A stretch of 14,236 nucleotides of DNA from Burkholderia sp. (GTDB lineage Bacteria > Pseudomonadota > Gammaproteobacteria > Burkholderiales > Burkholderiaceae): assembly GCA_028292565.1 (NCBI GenBank), contig JAQGMD010000012.1, positions 1-14,236 of the forward strand, read 5' to 3'. The notes beneath the pieces are model-generated. The model ran no database searches, was not told where the DNA came from, and was given only the letters and a program-made list of their open reading frames with translations. Below, in pieces: positions 1 through 7,363 of this stretch (position 1 is the stretch's first letter; every line of letters starts with the position of its first letter). Made by a program: the position numbers and the translations under genes.

Positions 1-1244
1 TAAATGATTTTGTCGCGTCTTAGTTGCGCGATGTGTGCATCATCATAACCCAGCTTGCGCAACACTTCATCGTTGTGCTCCCCAAGGTTTGGACCCAGCC
101 ATTTCGTCTCGCCGGGCGTTTCAGAAAGCTTCGGCGTGATTGCCGGCAGCTTGATCGGCGTGCCATCCGCGAACGCATGCTGTTCAAACATGCGACGCGC
201 GAGAAATTGCGGGTCTGTCATCATGTCCCGCACCGAATAGATCTTCCCGGCCGGGACATCGGCGTTTTTGAGTATCGCCAGCGCCTCATCGATAGTCTGC
301 GTAGAGCACCATGCCTGAATGGCGGCATCGATTTCCTCGGTGCGGGGCACGCGGCCGTCGTTGCGCGCGAGCTGCGGATCGTTCGCCATATCTTCGCGGC
401 CGATCGCGAGCACCAGGCGCTTGAAAATTGCATCGCCATTACCCGCAATGACGATGTTCTCGCCATCCTTGGTCGTGTAGGTATTGGACGGCACAATGCC
501 GGGCAGCGCACCGCCGGTACGCGTACGTACCACGCCGGCATGGTCGTATTCCGGCACCAGCGACTCCATCATGTTGAACACCGCCTCGTACAGCGCCACA
601 TCCACCATCTGCCCCTGCCCTGCCACGCATTGCTCACCGCTCTTGCCATTCCAGCGGCCGCCGCTCACATCGCGGTGACGCAATGCCATCATTGCGCCGA
701 TCACGCCATGCAGCGCGGCTACCGAATCACCAATTGAGACGCCGATGCGCACCGGCGGACGGTCCGGGTGCCCGGACACATACCGCATCCCGCCCATTGA
801 TTCACCTATTGCCCCGAAGCCCGGCAAATCCTTCATCGGGCCGGTCTGGCCGTAACCCGACAAACGAACCATGATGGTGGCGGGATTGATCTTTTTCAGG
901 TCCTCGTAACCGATGCCCCATTTTTCCAGCACGCCCGGCCGGTAGTTCTCGATGATGATGTCCGCCTCGAGAGCCAGGCGCCGTGCAATCTCCTGACCGC
1001 GCTCATCTTTCATATTCAGCGTGACGCTCTTTTTGTTCCGCGACTGGACCGACCACCAGAGCGAGGTGCCGTCTTTGAGCACGCGCCACTGGCGGATCGG
1101 ATCGCCACCGTCGGGCGCTTCGATCTTGATTACTTCCGCGCCGAATTCAGCCAGCATGCGCGAACAAAAAGGCCCGGCGATAAGTGTGCCGAGTTCCAGT
1201 ACTTTGATGCCGGCCAATGGGCCGGATGAGGCAGGCTTAGTCAT
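1..1244 (-). CDS. CaiB/BaiF family III CoA-transferase, 3' end at the window edge
   Basis: Family III CoA-transferases move coenzyme A between carboxylic acids in the cytoplasm; the acids used here cannot be told from sequence. The reading frame is open from an ATG at 1244 to the edge and gives 414 residues, a normal family length. The last visible bases (positions 1-2) begin a codon starting TA, so the stop may fall exactly on the edge. Family signatures are present: FGAEVIKIE near residue 34, RNKKSVTLNMK near 69, IIENYRPGVLEKWG near 87, SGYGQTGP near 129, and a GDS motif at 172-174 whose Asp173 matches the catalytic aspartate of formyl-CoA transferase. The start lies 8 bases after the stop of the HD-domain gene, so it is probably the last gene of the dnaX operon. 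The family is certain; the substrate and exact end are not. Confidence 0.9.
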   Translation of the reverse strand, partial: MTKPASSGPLAGIKVLELGTLIAGPFCSRMLAEFGAEVIKIEAPDGGDPIRQWRVLKDGTSLWWSVQSRNKKSVTLNMKDERGQEIARRLALEADIIIENYRPGVLEKWGIGYEDLKKINPATIMVRLSGYGQTGPMKDLPGFGAIGESMGGMRYVSGHPDRPPVRIGVSIGDSVAALHGVIGAMMALRHRDVSGGRWNGKSGEQCVAGQGQMVDVALYEAVFNMMESLVPEYDHAGVVRTRTGGALPGIVPSNTYTTKDGENIVIAGNGDAIFKRLVLAIGREDMANDPQLARNDGRVPRTEEIDAAIQAWCSTQTIDEALAILKNADVPAGKIYSVRDMMTDPQFLARRMFEQHAFADGTPIKLPAITPKLSETPGETKWLGPNLGEHNDEVLRKLGYDDAHIAQLRRDKII

Positions 1245-1252
1245 ATTCACCG

Positions 1253-1909
1253 TCAAAAAAAGGATAGGTCATCGATTTCAAAAGCGAGATTGCGGCGCGC
1301 TTGCGCTTCAAAGCGCGCCGCCATCGCGGGAGTAAAAAACAGCGTGGTCCGCTGCGCAAAGCGTTTTAACACCTCGCCGCGACCGAACCGGTAGGCCGGA
1401 CCGGGCACCCAATTGTATTCGGTGCGAATAGCCTCGCTGTATTGTCGATAAAGCGGATCCGGCGCGCCGAGGATAGCCAGGTCAATATCAAGGAACAAAG
1501 GCAAATCACGCACCCCTGATATCACTTCGTGCTTCGCGGTAGCCACGATACAGCTTTCGACGGAAGCAATCAGCGCATCGTCTATGCCCATACGTTGCAT
1601 CGCTTCGCGCGCGCACGCAGCGCTTCGTTCTTCATTGTTCTTCGCGGGGGTGCCGTAGATCGCATCGTGGAACCAGATTGCAAATTCGATCGTCGCCACA
1701 CTGCTAATATGATCCCGGTTGGCGTCTGCATGCCGCAGCATGGCCATGATATGGGAGAGGTTGTGATAGGCGCGATGCGGTTCGGAGTAATGCCGGACCA
1801 GCATGTCCCATGTGGCATCCGATGCTGCGTTATCTGCCGCGACGGATGTGGTAAGTGCCTGCCATTTCGCTTTCAACCAATGCTGATCGCCGGCGGAAAT
1901 GGCAAACAT
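1253..1909 (-). CDS. HD-superfamily metal-dependent phosphohydrolase (COG4339-like)
   Basis: A 218-residue soluble protein with an HD-type metal site: YHNLSHI with His49 and His53, FHDAIY with His81-Asp82, His127 after a hydrophobic helix, and DIDLAILG with Asp141 and Asp143. This pattern fits the COG4339 predicted phosphohydrolases. Members are often mislabelled as an 'N-methyl-D-aspartate receptor NMDAR2C subunit', a name with no functional meaning in bacteria. HD proteins usually hydrolyse phosphate esters of nucleotides; the substrate here is unknown. The ATG at 1909 is 18 bases after the recR stop and has no strong ribosome binding site, so translational coupling with recR is plausible. 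No signal peptide or membrane segment is seen. Confidence 0.85.
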   Translation of the reverse strand: MFAISAGDQHWLKAKWQALTTSVAADNAASDATWDMLVRHYSEPHRAYHNLSHIMAMLRHADANRDHISSVATIEFAIWFHDAIYGTPAKNNEERSAACAREAMQRMGIDDALIASVESCIVATAKHEVISGVRDLPLFLDIDLAILGAPDPLYRQYSEAIRTEYNWVPGPAYRFGRGEVLKRFAQRTTLFFTPAMAARFEAQARRNLAFEIDDLSFF

Positions 1910-1927
1910 TACTGAGTAATGGAAGCT

Positions 1928-2524
1928 CTACGTCGAGCGCCGGTCGAGCATCGCGCGCGCGATTGTGCCGGCATCGACATATTCGAGTTCGCCGCCCACA
2001 GGCACGCCGCGGGCAAGACGGCTGACCTTCAGGCCGCGCGCCTTCAGCGTCTCGCTGATGTAATGCGCGGTCGCTTCGCCTTCATTGGTGAAATTGGTGG
2101 CGAGCACCACTTCCGTCACCTCGCCATCCGTCGCGCGGTTGATCAGCTTTTCGAGATGGATGTCTTTCGGACCGATGCCGTCCAACGGCGACAGGTGTCC
2201 CATCAGAATGAAGTACAAGCCTTTGTATGTCAGCGTCTGCTCGATCATCAACTGATCGCCCGGCGTCTCGACCACGCACAACAGGCTGGCATCACGCTCG
2301 GAGTCCATGCAGGTCTCGCACACTTCGTGCTCGGTGAACGTATTGCACTTGGCGCAATGTTGGATACTCTCGACCGCTTGCGACAGCGCCCGTCCCAATT
2401 GCGCGGCGCCTTCACGATCGTGCTGCAGCAGGTGATAGGCCATGCGCTGCGCGGACTTCGGCCCTACGCCCGGCAGGCGACGCAAGCTGTCAGCGAGAAA
2501 TTCCAGGCTGGTAGGTGTTTTCAC
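1928..2524 (-). CDS. recR: Recombination mediator protein RecR
   Basis: RecR works with RecO and RecF to load RecA onto SSB-coated single-stranded gaps. The 198-residue protein has normal length and domain order: a helix-hairpin-helix ([16 protein letters not shown], about 14-29), a four-cysteine zinc finger (Cys57, Cys60, Cys69, Cys72), a Toprim domain beginning at LCVVETPGD (about 82) and a C-terminal segment with [12 protein letters not shown]. The start codon is GTG at 2524; no closer ATG suits the family N-terminus. It lies 52 bases after ybaB and 18 before the HD-domain gene, in the common order dnaX-ybaB-recR. No strong Shine-Dalgarno is visible, so expression may depend on upstream translation. 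Confidence 0.97.
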   Translation of the reverse strand: MKTPTSLEFLADSLRRLPGVGPKSAQRMAYHLLQHDREGAAQLGRALSQAVESIQHCAKCNTFTEHEVCETCMDSERDASLLCVVETPGDQLMIEQTLTYKGLYFILMGHLSPLDGIGPKDIHLEKLINRATDGEVTEVVLATNFTNEGEATAHYISETLKARGLKVSRLARGVPVGGELEYVDAGTIARAMLDRRST

Positions 2525-2576
2525 TAGTTTCTTTGCAACCGCTCACTGACGCCGCCAGCAAGCGGGGAATTAAAAA

Positions 2577-2903
2577 TTAAAACGGCATCTTGAAACCAGG
2601 CGGCAGCGGCAAACCGGCCGTCATGCCAGCCATTTTTTCCTGCGACGTGGCTTCCGCCTTGCGCACCGCGTCATTGAAGGCGGCAGCGACCAGGTCTTCC
2701 AGCATGTCCTTGTCGTCGCCCAGCAGTGACGGATCGATCGACACGCGCTTGACGTCGTTCTTGCAGGTCATCACGACTTTGACCAGCCCGGCGCCGGATT
2801 GGCCTTCCACTTCGATCAATGCAAGCTGGTCCTGCATCTTCTTCATGTTGTCCTGCATTTGCTGCGCCTGCTTCATCAGCCCTGCCAGTTGACCCTTCAT
2901 CAT
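2577..2903 (-). CDS. ybaB: YbaB/EbfC family nucleoid-associated DNA-binding protein
   Basis: A 108-residue protein of the YbaB/EbfC family, which forms dimers that bind DNA and helps organise the nucleoid. The N-terminal half is a Gln/Met/Lys-rich helix (residues 1-32, with [18 protein letters not shown]). The family core [14 protein letters not shown] leads into [25 protein letters not shown], split around residues 57-81, and the tail [11 protein letters not shown] is typical. The sequence starts with two adjacent ATG codons (2903 and 2900), with AGGAGA just upstream as a good ribosome binding site. It begins 22 bases after the dnaX stop, and its position between dnaX and recR is conserved across many bacteria. 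Confidence 0.95.
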   Translation of the reverse strand: MMKGQLAGLMKQAQQMQDNMKKMQDQLALIEVEGQSGAGLVKVVMTCKNDVKRVSIDPSLLGDDKDMLEDLVAAAFNDAVRKAEATSQEKMAGMTAGLPLPPGFKMPF

Positions 2904-2925
2904 GATGATTCTCCTGATATGTTGA

Positions 2926-4803
2926 TTAAATCGGTTTGATTGATCCCGGCACGATAGTCGCGCTGAACTCGCGCAGCAGCGACTGCACGAACGGATCCTT
3001 GTGCACGGTTTCTTCCGCCTGTCGCTGGCGTTCCTCGCGGTCGGCCTGTGCGTGGGCGCTGGCGGTCTGCGCTACCGCACCAAGCTCGGTATTCACCCGC
3101 ACCGTTTTGCCAAAATGCTCGGACAACGCGGTAGCCAGCTTGTCCACGTTGCCAGCCGAGCGCAGTGTGTCGAGCGGGATACGCAAGTAGAACTGGGCGC
3201 CATCGCCCTCTGTTTCGCACTTCAGCAATTCGCTCTGCAGCGCCAGTTGTTGCGCAACGCCGCGCATCGGAAGCGCGGCGGCAAGCACCGGCCAATTGCC
3301 GTCCCACTTCAGCGACGGCACCGGCTGAATGGGTGCGGGCTGCGGCGGCATCCTGATCGCCGGCGCCTGAACTGCAACCGGTGCGGCCCCGATCGTTTTT
3401 ACATCGGCCGATTGCTCTTCAGTTTTTTTTTGAGCCGCGGCAGACTCTGCTGCAGGGAGCTCTTTCACCTGTAGCCGTTCTTCTTCCCAGGGCGGCACGG
3501 AATTCGAAGCAGGAGGCGCAGGCCGTGCGGCTGGCGCAGCCCCCTGCGACTTGCCCCCATTGCGAGCCGCTTCAAGCGCGGCGCGCGCGGGACTTATTCC
3601 ACCTGCCGGACGAGCAACCGGAGCACTTGCAGTCACTGCCTGTGGAGCAGCTTGCAATCTCGCAGAGGCAGCGGCAGGCGCAGACACAGGCGCGGCCGGT
3701 TTCGCTTCGGCAGCGCCTATCCCCGGTCGGAAAGCGAGCATGCGCAACAGCGTCATTGAGAACCCGGCATATTCATCCGGCGCCAAACCCAGTTCATTAC
3801 GGCCATGCACCGCGATCTGGTAAAACAACTGTATTTCCTCGGCATCGAACATCGAGGCCAGTCGCAGGATGTGCTCGCGTTCCGGGACATCCTCCGGCAC
3901 TGCAGAAGGCACCGTCTGCGCCAGCGCGATGCGATGAAGCAGCGATCCGAGGTCTTGCAACGCAGCGTTGTACGACAGGCTGCGCGTGGCCATTTCATCG
4001 GCGACCGCGAGCAGTCCCGCGCCGTCTTTGGCAGCCAACGCATCGAGCACACGGATCAGATACGATTGATCGAGCGCGCCCAGCATGCCTTGCACCGCTT
4101 CCAGCGACACAGTGCCGGCTGCATAGGCGATCGCCTGGTCGGTCAGCGACAACGCGTCGCGCATCGAACCATGCGCGCCTTGTGCGAGCAGGCGCAACGC
4201 CGGCGCTTCGAACGCAATGCCTTCCTGGCCGAGTATGTTATCCAGGTGCCCGACGATATGACCGGGCGGCATCTGCTTCAGATTGAATTGCAGGCAACGC
4301 GACAACACCGTGACCGGGATCTTTTGCGGATCGGTGGTTGCGAGGATGAACTTGACGTGCTCGGGCGGCTCCTCCAGCGTCTTCAGCATCGAGTTGAACG
4401 CATGGTTGGTCAGCATGTGAACTTCGTCGATCATGTAGACCTTGAAGCGCGCGTTGGACGGCGCATAGATTGCCTGCTCCAACAGCTGCGCCATCTCGTC
4501 GACCCCGCGGTTCGAGGCCGCGTCCATTTCAATATAATCAACAAAGCGTCCCGCGTCGATCGCGGTACACGCATCACACACGCCACATGGTGTCGCGGTG
4601 ATTCCGGTCTCGCAATTGAAGGACTTCGCCAGTATCCGCGACAACGTGGTTTTGCCGACGCCGCGCGTACCTGTAAACAAGTAGGCATGATGCAGCCGTT
4701 TTTGCTCCAGCGCATGGGTCAGCGCCCGCACCACGTGCTCTTGCCCGACGAGCGTCTCGAAACTCCTAGGACGGTATTTACGGGCCAGGACTTGATAGGA
4801 CAT
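2926..4803 (-). CDS. dnaX: DNA polymerase III subunits tau/gamma
   Basis: The tau subunit is the ATPase of the clamp loader and tethers the polymerase and helicase. The 625-residue protein compares with 643 in E. coli. Visible elements are the N-terminal [13 protein letters not shown], Walker [10 protein letters not shown] with Lys51, a zinc module (Cys64, Cys73, Cys76, Cys79), Walker [11 protein letters not shown] with Asp126-Glu127, and an SRC motif with Arg169. A lid and oligomerisation region run to about 370, followed by an Ala/Pro-rich linker (about 370-500) and the tau-specific C-terminus. A nine-A run in the linker is likely to yield a short gamma form (separate entry). The ATG at 4803 fits the family N-terminus but has no obvious Shine-Dalgarno. 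It heads the run dnaX-ybaB-recR-HD-CoA transferase and is divergent from aidB. Confidence 0.97.
   Translation of the reverse strand: MSYQVLARKYRPRSFETLVGQEHVVRALTHALEQKRLHHAYLFTGTRGVGKTTLSRILAKSFNCETGITATPCGVCDACTAIDAGRFVDYIEMDAASNRGVDEMAQLLEQAIYAPSNARFKVYMIDEVHMLTNHAFNSMLKTLEEPPEHVKFILATTDPQKIPVTVLSRCLQFNLKQMPPGHIVGHLDNILGQEGIAFEAPALRLLAQGAHGSMRDALSLTDQAIAYAAGTVSLEAVQGMLGALDQSYLIRVLDALAAKDGAGLLAVADEMATRSLSYNAALQDLGSLLHRIALAQTVPSAVPEDVPEREHILRLASMFDAEEIQLFYQIAVHGRNELGLAPDEYAGFSMTLLRMLAFRPGIGAAEAKPAAPVSAPAAASARLQAAPQAVTASAPVARPAGGISPARAALEAARNGGKSQGAAPAARPAPPASNSVPPWEEERLQVKELPAAESAAAQKKTEEQSADVKTIGAAPVAVQAPAIRMPPQPAPIQPVPSLKWDGNWPVLAAALPMRGVAQQLALQSELLKCETEGDGAQFYLRIPLDTLRSAGNVDKLATALSEHFGKTVRVNTELGAVAQTASAHAQADREERQRQAEETVHKDPFVQSLLREFSATIVPGSIKPI
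3423..3431 (-). other. Candidate slippery site for gamma subunit production in dnaX
   Basis: The coding strand has nine consecutive A, read in frame as CAA AAA AAA ACT (Gln458-Lys459-Lys460-Thr461). A -1 shift, or one extra A in the mRNA, gives AAC TGA, so the product stops at once after 461 residues. Loss of one A gives CTG AAG AGC AAT CGG CCG ATG TAA, a 467-residue product. Either would keep the ATPase and oligomerisation domains and drop the tau-specific C-terminus, as gamma does. A weak hairpin lies downstream (CGGCCGAT with ATCGG-GG-CCG) after a spacer of about 13 bases. I see no Shine-Dalgarno stimulator close upstream, so transcriptional slippage is at least as likely as ribosomal frameshifting. 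Confidence 0.65.
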
Positions 4804-4832
4804 AGAGATGCATGAGATTAGATATAAGCCAC

Positions 4833-4838
4833 ATTTTA
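4833..4838 (-). promoter_or_regulatory. Candidate -10 element for the dnaX operon
   Basis: Read on the minus strand, TAAAAT lies about 30 bases before the dnaX ATG and would give a short leader of roughly 22 bases. No convincing -35 hexamer is found 16-18 bases upstream, so the call rests on one element in a short intergenic region that must contain a dnaX promoter. Confidence 0.35.
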
Positions 4839-4861
4839 CCCGACATGCCGGAAGTTATAGA
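4835..4861 (+). promoter_or_regulatory. Candidate aidB promoter in the dnaX-aidB divergent region
   Basis: TTTACC (4835-4840) and TATAGA (4856-4861) are separated by 15 bases; shifting the first element to TTTTAC gives 16. The spacing is short and the match only moderate. The spacer contains a near-palindrome, CCGACATGCCGG (4840-4851). The proposed -35 overlaps the proposed dnaX -10 on the other strand. A ribosome binding site GAAGGGA follows at 4888-4894. Confidence 0.3.
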
Positions 4862-4902
4862 CTTGGAAGCAGGAGACAACTTAAACAGAAGGGATAGCCG
4901 TC

Positions 4903-6546
4903 ATGCAATGGCCGACACATGAAGTGACTAACCAGGTACCCGAACTGCAAAACTATAACGTTTTTAGCACCGATGTTGCATTGACCGAAGGCGTACGGCG
5001 ATGGCAGGCCGGTTGGCACGAGGAAAAACTCAGCCGCTTGGGCGCCGAACTGGGCAGCGCCGAAATATTGCACCTAGGTGACCTGGCAAACCGCCACTTG
5101 CCGGAACTAACAACCCACGACCGCTCCGGCAACCGCATTGATTCTGTGGAATTTCATCCGAGTTGGCATCAACTGCTCGGACTGCTGCGGCGCGAAGGCC
5201 TGCATGCGCTACCGTGGATGCAGCCGAAGACCGGCGCACATGTCGCGCGCGCGGCCGGTTACTTCATGCATGCTCAGTTGGAGTCGGGTTCGTTATGTCC
5301 CGCCACGATGACCTTCGCATCAATTCCGGTATTGCAGAATGAACCGGCTTTGTTCGCCGCACTGGAATCAAAGCTCTTCTCATGCGAACACGACCCGCGC
5401 GACCTGCCGCTCGAACAGAAACGCTCGATGCTGATCGGCATGGGCATGACGGAGAAACAAGGCGGCTCCGACGTGCGCACCAACACTACGGTTGCATGGC
5501 CGTTGCAACGAGAGGGGCGCGGCGCGGAATACCTGCTCACCGGGCACAAATGGTTTTTCTCGGCGCCGATGTGCGATGCCCACCTGGTATTGGCGCGCAC
5601 CGACGCCGGCCTCTCCTGTTTCTTTGTTCCGCGGTGGCGTCCCGACGGCACTAAGAACGCAATTCTGGTGCAACGACTGAAGGACAAGCTCGGCAACCGA
5701 TCCAATTCCAGCGCCGAAGTCGAATTCCAGGATGCGTACGGCATCATGGTCGGCGAAGACGGCCGCGGCATACCGACCATAATCGAAATGGCGAATCATA
5801 CGAGGCTCGACTGTGTGATCGGCAGTGCGGGCCTGATGCGTCAGGCATTCGTGCAAAGCGCGCATCATGCGCGACACCGCACCGCGTTCGGACGTCGGCT
5901 CGCGGAGCAGCCGCTGATGCGCAATGTGCTGTCCGACCTCGCGCTCGAAAGCGAAGCGGCAATGCTGTTGATGCTGCGCCTGGCGCGTGCCTTTGAAAGG
6001 CCGGACGACCCACTGGAATGCGCATGGCGGCGCATCGTCACGCCGGCCGCGAAATTCTGGGTGTGCAAGCGCGCGCTCGAATTCACCGGCGAATGCATGG
6101 AAGTATGGGGCGGCAACGGTTATGTGGAAAACGCCCCGATGGCGAGGATGTATCGCGAAGCGCCGGTGAACTCTATCTGGGAAGGGTCGGGCAACGTGAT
6201 GTGCCTTGATGTGCTGCGCGCTATTGAGCGCGAGCCCGAAGGATTTATGCGTCTGCTGGACGAACTCGATGAGTCAGTCGCAGCGAATAAAGGTTTGCAT
6301 GAATTGGTGACGGGCCTGCGGAAGGATCTTGCAACGCCGCCCGAGCAACGCGAGATGCTGGCTCGCCGCTACGTTCAGCGCCTGGTGCTTGCGATCCAGG
6401 GCCATCTTATGTTGCAGCATGCTCCAGCGGCGATCGGCGAGGCATTCATTACCAGTCGTATCGATGCGGAATCGGGCCGGGTGTATGGCACACTATCGGC
6501 ATCGGCGCTGCAACAGACTATTCTGGAGCGCGCGTGGCCGGTTTAG
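4903..6546 (+). CDS. aidB: AidB-like acyl-CoA dehydrogenase, DNA alkylation response protein
   Basis: The 547-residue protein aligns from its first residues (MQWPTHEVTNQ) with E. coli AidB (541 residues), a flavoprotein of acyl-CoA dehydrogenase fold that binds DNA and is induced by alkylating agents. Shared signatures are SLCPATMTFA (about 130), the FAD-contacting IGMGMTEKQGGSDV (about 178-191), GHKWFFSAP (214-222), RLKDKLGNRSN (258-268), MEVWGGNGYVEN (399-410) and VNSIWEGSGNVMCLDVLR (422-439), with Glu427 at the usual catalytic-base position. The biochemical role of AidB is unsettled: deactivation of alkylating agents, protection of DNA and weak dehydrogenase activity have all been proposed. 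GAAGGGA lies 8 bases before the ATG. No Ada-box-like sequence was recognised upstream, so alkylation control is not shown here. Its stop is 21 bases from the 3' end of the convergent ffs gene. Confidence 0.94.
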   Translation: MQWPTHEVTNQVPELQNYNVFSTDVALTEGVRRWQAGWHEEKLSRLGAELGSAEILHLGDLANRHLPELTTHDRSGNRIDSVEFHPSWHQLLGLLRREGLHALPWMQPKTGAHVARAAGYFMHAQLESGSLCPATMTFASIPVLQNEPALFAALESKLFSCEHDPRDLPLEQKRSMLIGMGMTEKQGGSDVRTNTTVAWPLQREGRGAEYLLTGHKWFFSAPMCDAHLVLARTDAGLSCFFVPRWRPDGTKNAILVQRLKDKLGNRSNSSAEVEFQDAYGIMVGEDGRGIPTIIEMANHTRLDCVIGSAGLMRQAFVQSAHHARHRTAFGRRLAEQPLMRNVLSDLALESEAAMLLMLRLARAFERPDDPLECAWRRIVTPAAKFWVCKRALEFTGECMEVWGGNGYVENAPMARMYREAPVNSIWEGSGNVMCLDVLRAIEREPEGFMRLLDELDESVAANKGLHELVTGLRKDLATPPEQREMLARRYVQRLVLAIQGHLMLQHAPAAIGEAFITSRIDAESGRVYGTLSASALQQTILERAWPV

Positions 6547-6567
6547 AACAGGGGAAGAAATGAAAGA

Positions 6568-6663
6568 GGCGAGCCTTGTCTGCGGCACTTACGGGATATG
6601 GCTGTGGCTGCTTCGTTCCCGACCTGACCAGGTTGGCCATGCCGCAATGCGCAGGGGCCCGCC
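6568..6663 (-). ncRNA. ffs: Signal recognition particle 4.5S RNA
   Basis: The minus strand contains the SRP RNA core: ACCTGGTCAGGTCGGGAACG followed by AAGCAGCC, close to the E. coli core. The apical GGAA tetraloop is closed by UCG/CGA. The ends pair as expected for a long hairpin: GGCGGGCC (6663-6656) with GGCUCGCC (6575-6568), one G-U pair included, then GCGGCA with UGCCGC after an internal loop. The length of about 96 bases suits a bacterial small-type SRP RNA. This RNA binds Ffh to target nascent membrane proteins. A T-rich stretch directly after the 3' end could serve for termination. Ends are set from the pairing and may be off by a few bases. Confidence 0.92.
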
Positions 6664-6670
6664 AAGCAGC

Positions 6671-6676
6671 ATTCTA
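6671..6676 (-). promoter_or_regulatory. Candidate -10 element of ffs
   Basis: TAGAAT on the minus strand ends 7 bases before the inferred 5' end of the SRP RNA, the right distance for a -10 hexamer. No matching -35 was found 16-17 bases further upstream, so transcription could also come partly from sodC, whose stop is about 80 bases upstream. Confidence 0.4.
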
Positions 6677-6750
6677 ACAGCAAAGCAGAGACGGCGCTCC
6701 GGGAATTCATGCGGACCAGGCCTCTTTCCCCGGCCCGCTCTTACAGAGGA

Positions 6751-7272
6751 CTAACTCTTCCTGATAAGACCGCACGCAATACGGCCGCCGGCATTGCCGA
6801 CCGGTTGCGAAACATAGTCGTCCGGATTCGCATGGATGATGACTGCGCGATTCAGGATGCCGTGCTTGCCATCGTCGACACGTATCGTGTCCACTTCGAA
6901 CGTTGCATTCGATTCTCCGTTGCCGTCGGCGACCAGGTTGACCAGGTCGCCCGCGTGGCGTTTTGCCTCACCTGCGTGCGCATGCGGGTTTCCGTCTGGA
7001 TTGAAGTGCCCGCCGGCAGTGAGCGCATCGGCGGAAGAGCAGTCGCCTTTTTCATGCACATGGAAACCGTGCTGGCTATTTGGCTTCAGGCCGCGCACTT
7101 TTACCGATACGAGAGTCTTGGCTCCCTGCTCGACAAAATCAACGTTCCCCGCAACATTCGAACCGCTCTTCGCTTCGAGGCTCGCACGCGCCTGCTTGCC
7201 GGCGGACTGCGATGGGTTGGTCTGACAACTGACTAGTGCCGCTACGCCGACGAGTGCAATCAACAGTTTCAT
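6751..7272 (-). CDS. sodC: Cu/Zn superoxide dismutase, probable lipoprotein
   Basis: Converts superoxide to hydrogen peroxide and oxygen in the cell envelope. The 173-residue precursor starts MKLLIALVGVAALVSCQ: a short signal peptide with a lipobox (LVSC), so Cys16 is probably lipidated. Metal ligands match the family spacing: His71 and His73 (GFHVH), bridging His89 (GGHFNP), His97, His106 and Asp109 for zinc, and His147 (AVIIH) for copper. Cys78 and Cys167 would form the conserved disulphide, and Arg164 is the channel arginine. AAAGGAG precedes the ATG at 7272. It lies downstream of ubiD in the same direction but has its own candidate promoter. Confidence 0.96.
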   Translation of the reverse strand: MKLLIALVGVAALVSCQTNPSQSAGKQARASLEAKSGSNVAGNVDFVEQGAKTLVSVKVRGLKPNSQHGFHVHEKGDCSSADALTAGGHFNPDGNPHAHAGEAKRHAGDLVNLVADGNGESNATFEVDTIRVDDGKHGILNRAVIIHANPDDYVSQPVGNAGGRIACGLIRKS

Positions 7273-7310
7273 CTCAGCTCTCCTTTGTTCTGGTTGTGGG
7301 GGATTGCGAA

Positions 7311-7339
7311 AGATTAACTGTCGAAATGCAAACTGTCTA
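7311..7339 (-). promoter_or_regulatory. Candidate sigma70 promoter for sodC
   Basis: On the minus strand TAGACA (7339-7334) and TAATCT (7316-7311) are 17 bases apart, about 40 bases before the sodC ATG. The -35 matches the consensus at 5 of 6 positions and the -10 at only 3 of 6. Confidence 0.35.
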
Positions 7340-7363
7340 CGTTGCTACTTTGCACTGTTTTTT

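Noticed and set aside
24..737. A 237-codon plus-strand open frame at the left end
   Set aside because: It is antisense to the CoA-transferase, which carries all family motifs on the minus strand.
3381..4815. Two long plus-strand open frames (301 and 336 codons) opposite dnaX
   Set aside because: They are low-complexity Arg/Gln/His-rich translations antisense to a certain dnaX, with no ribosome binding site or family resemblance.
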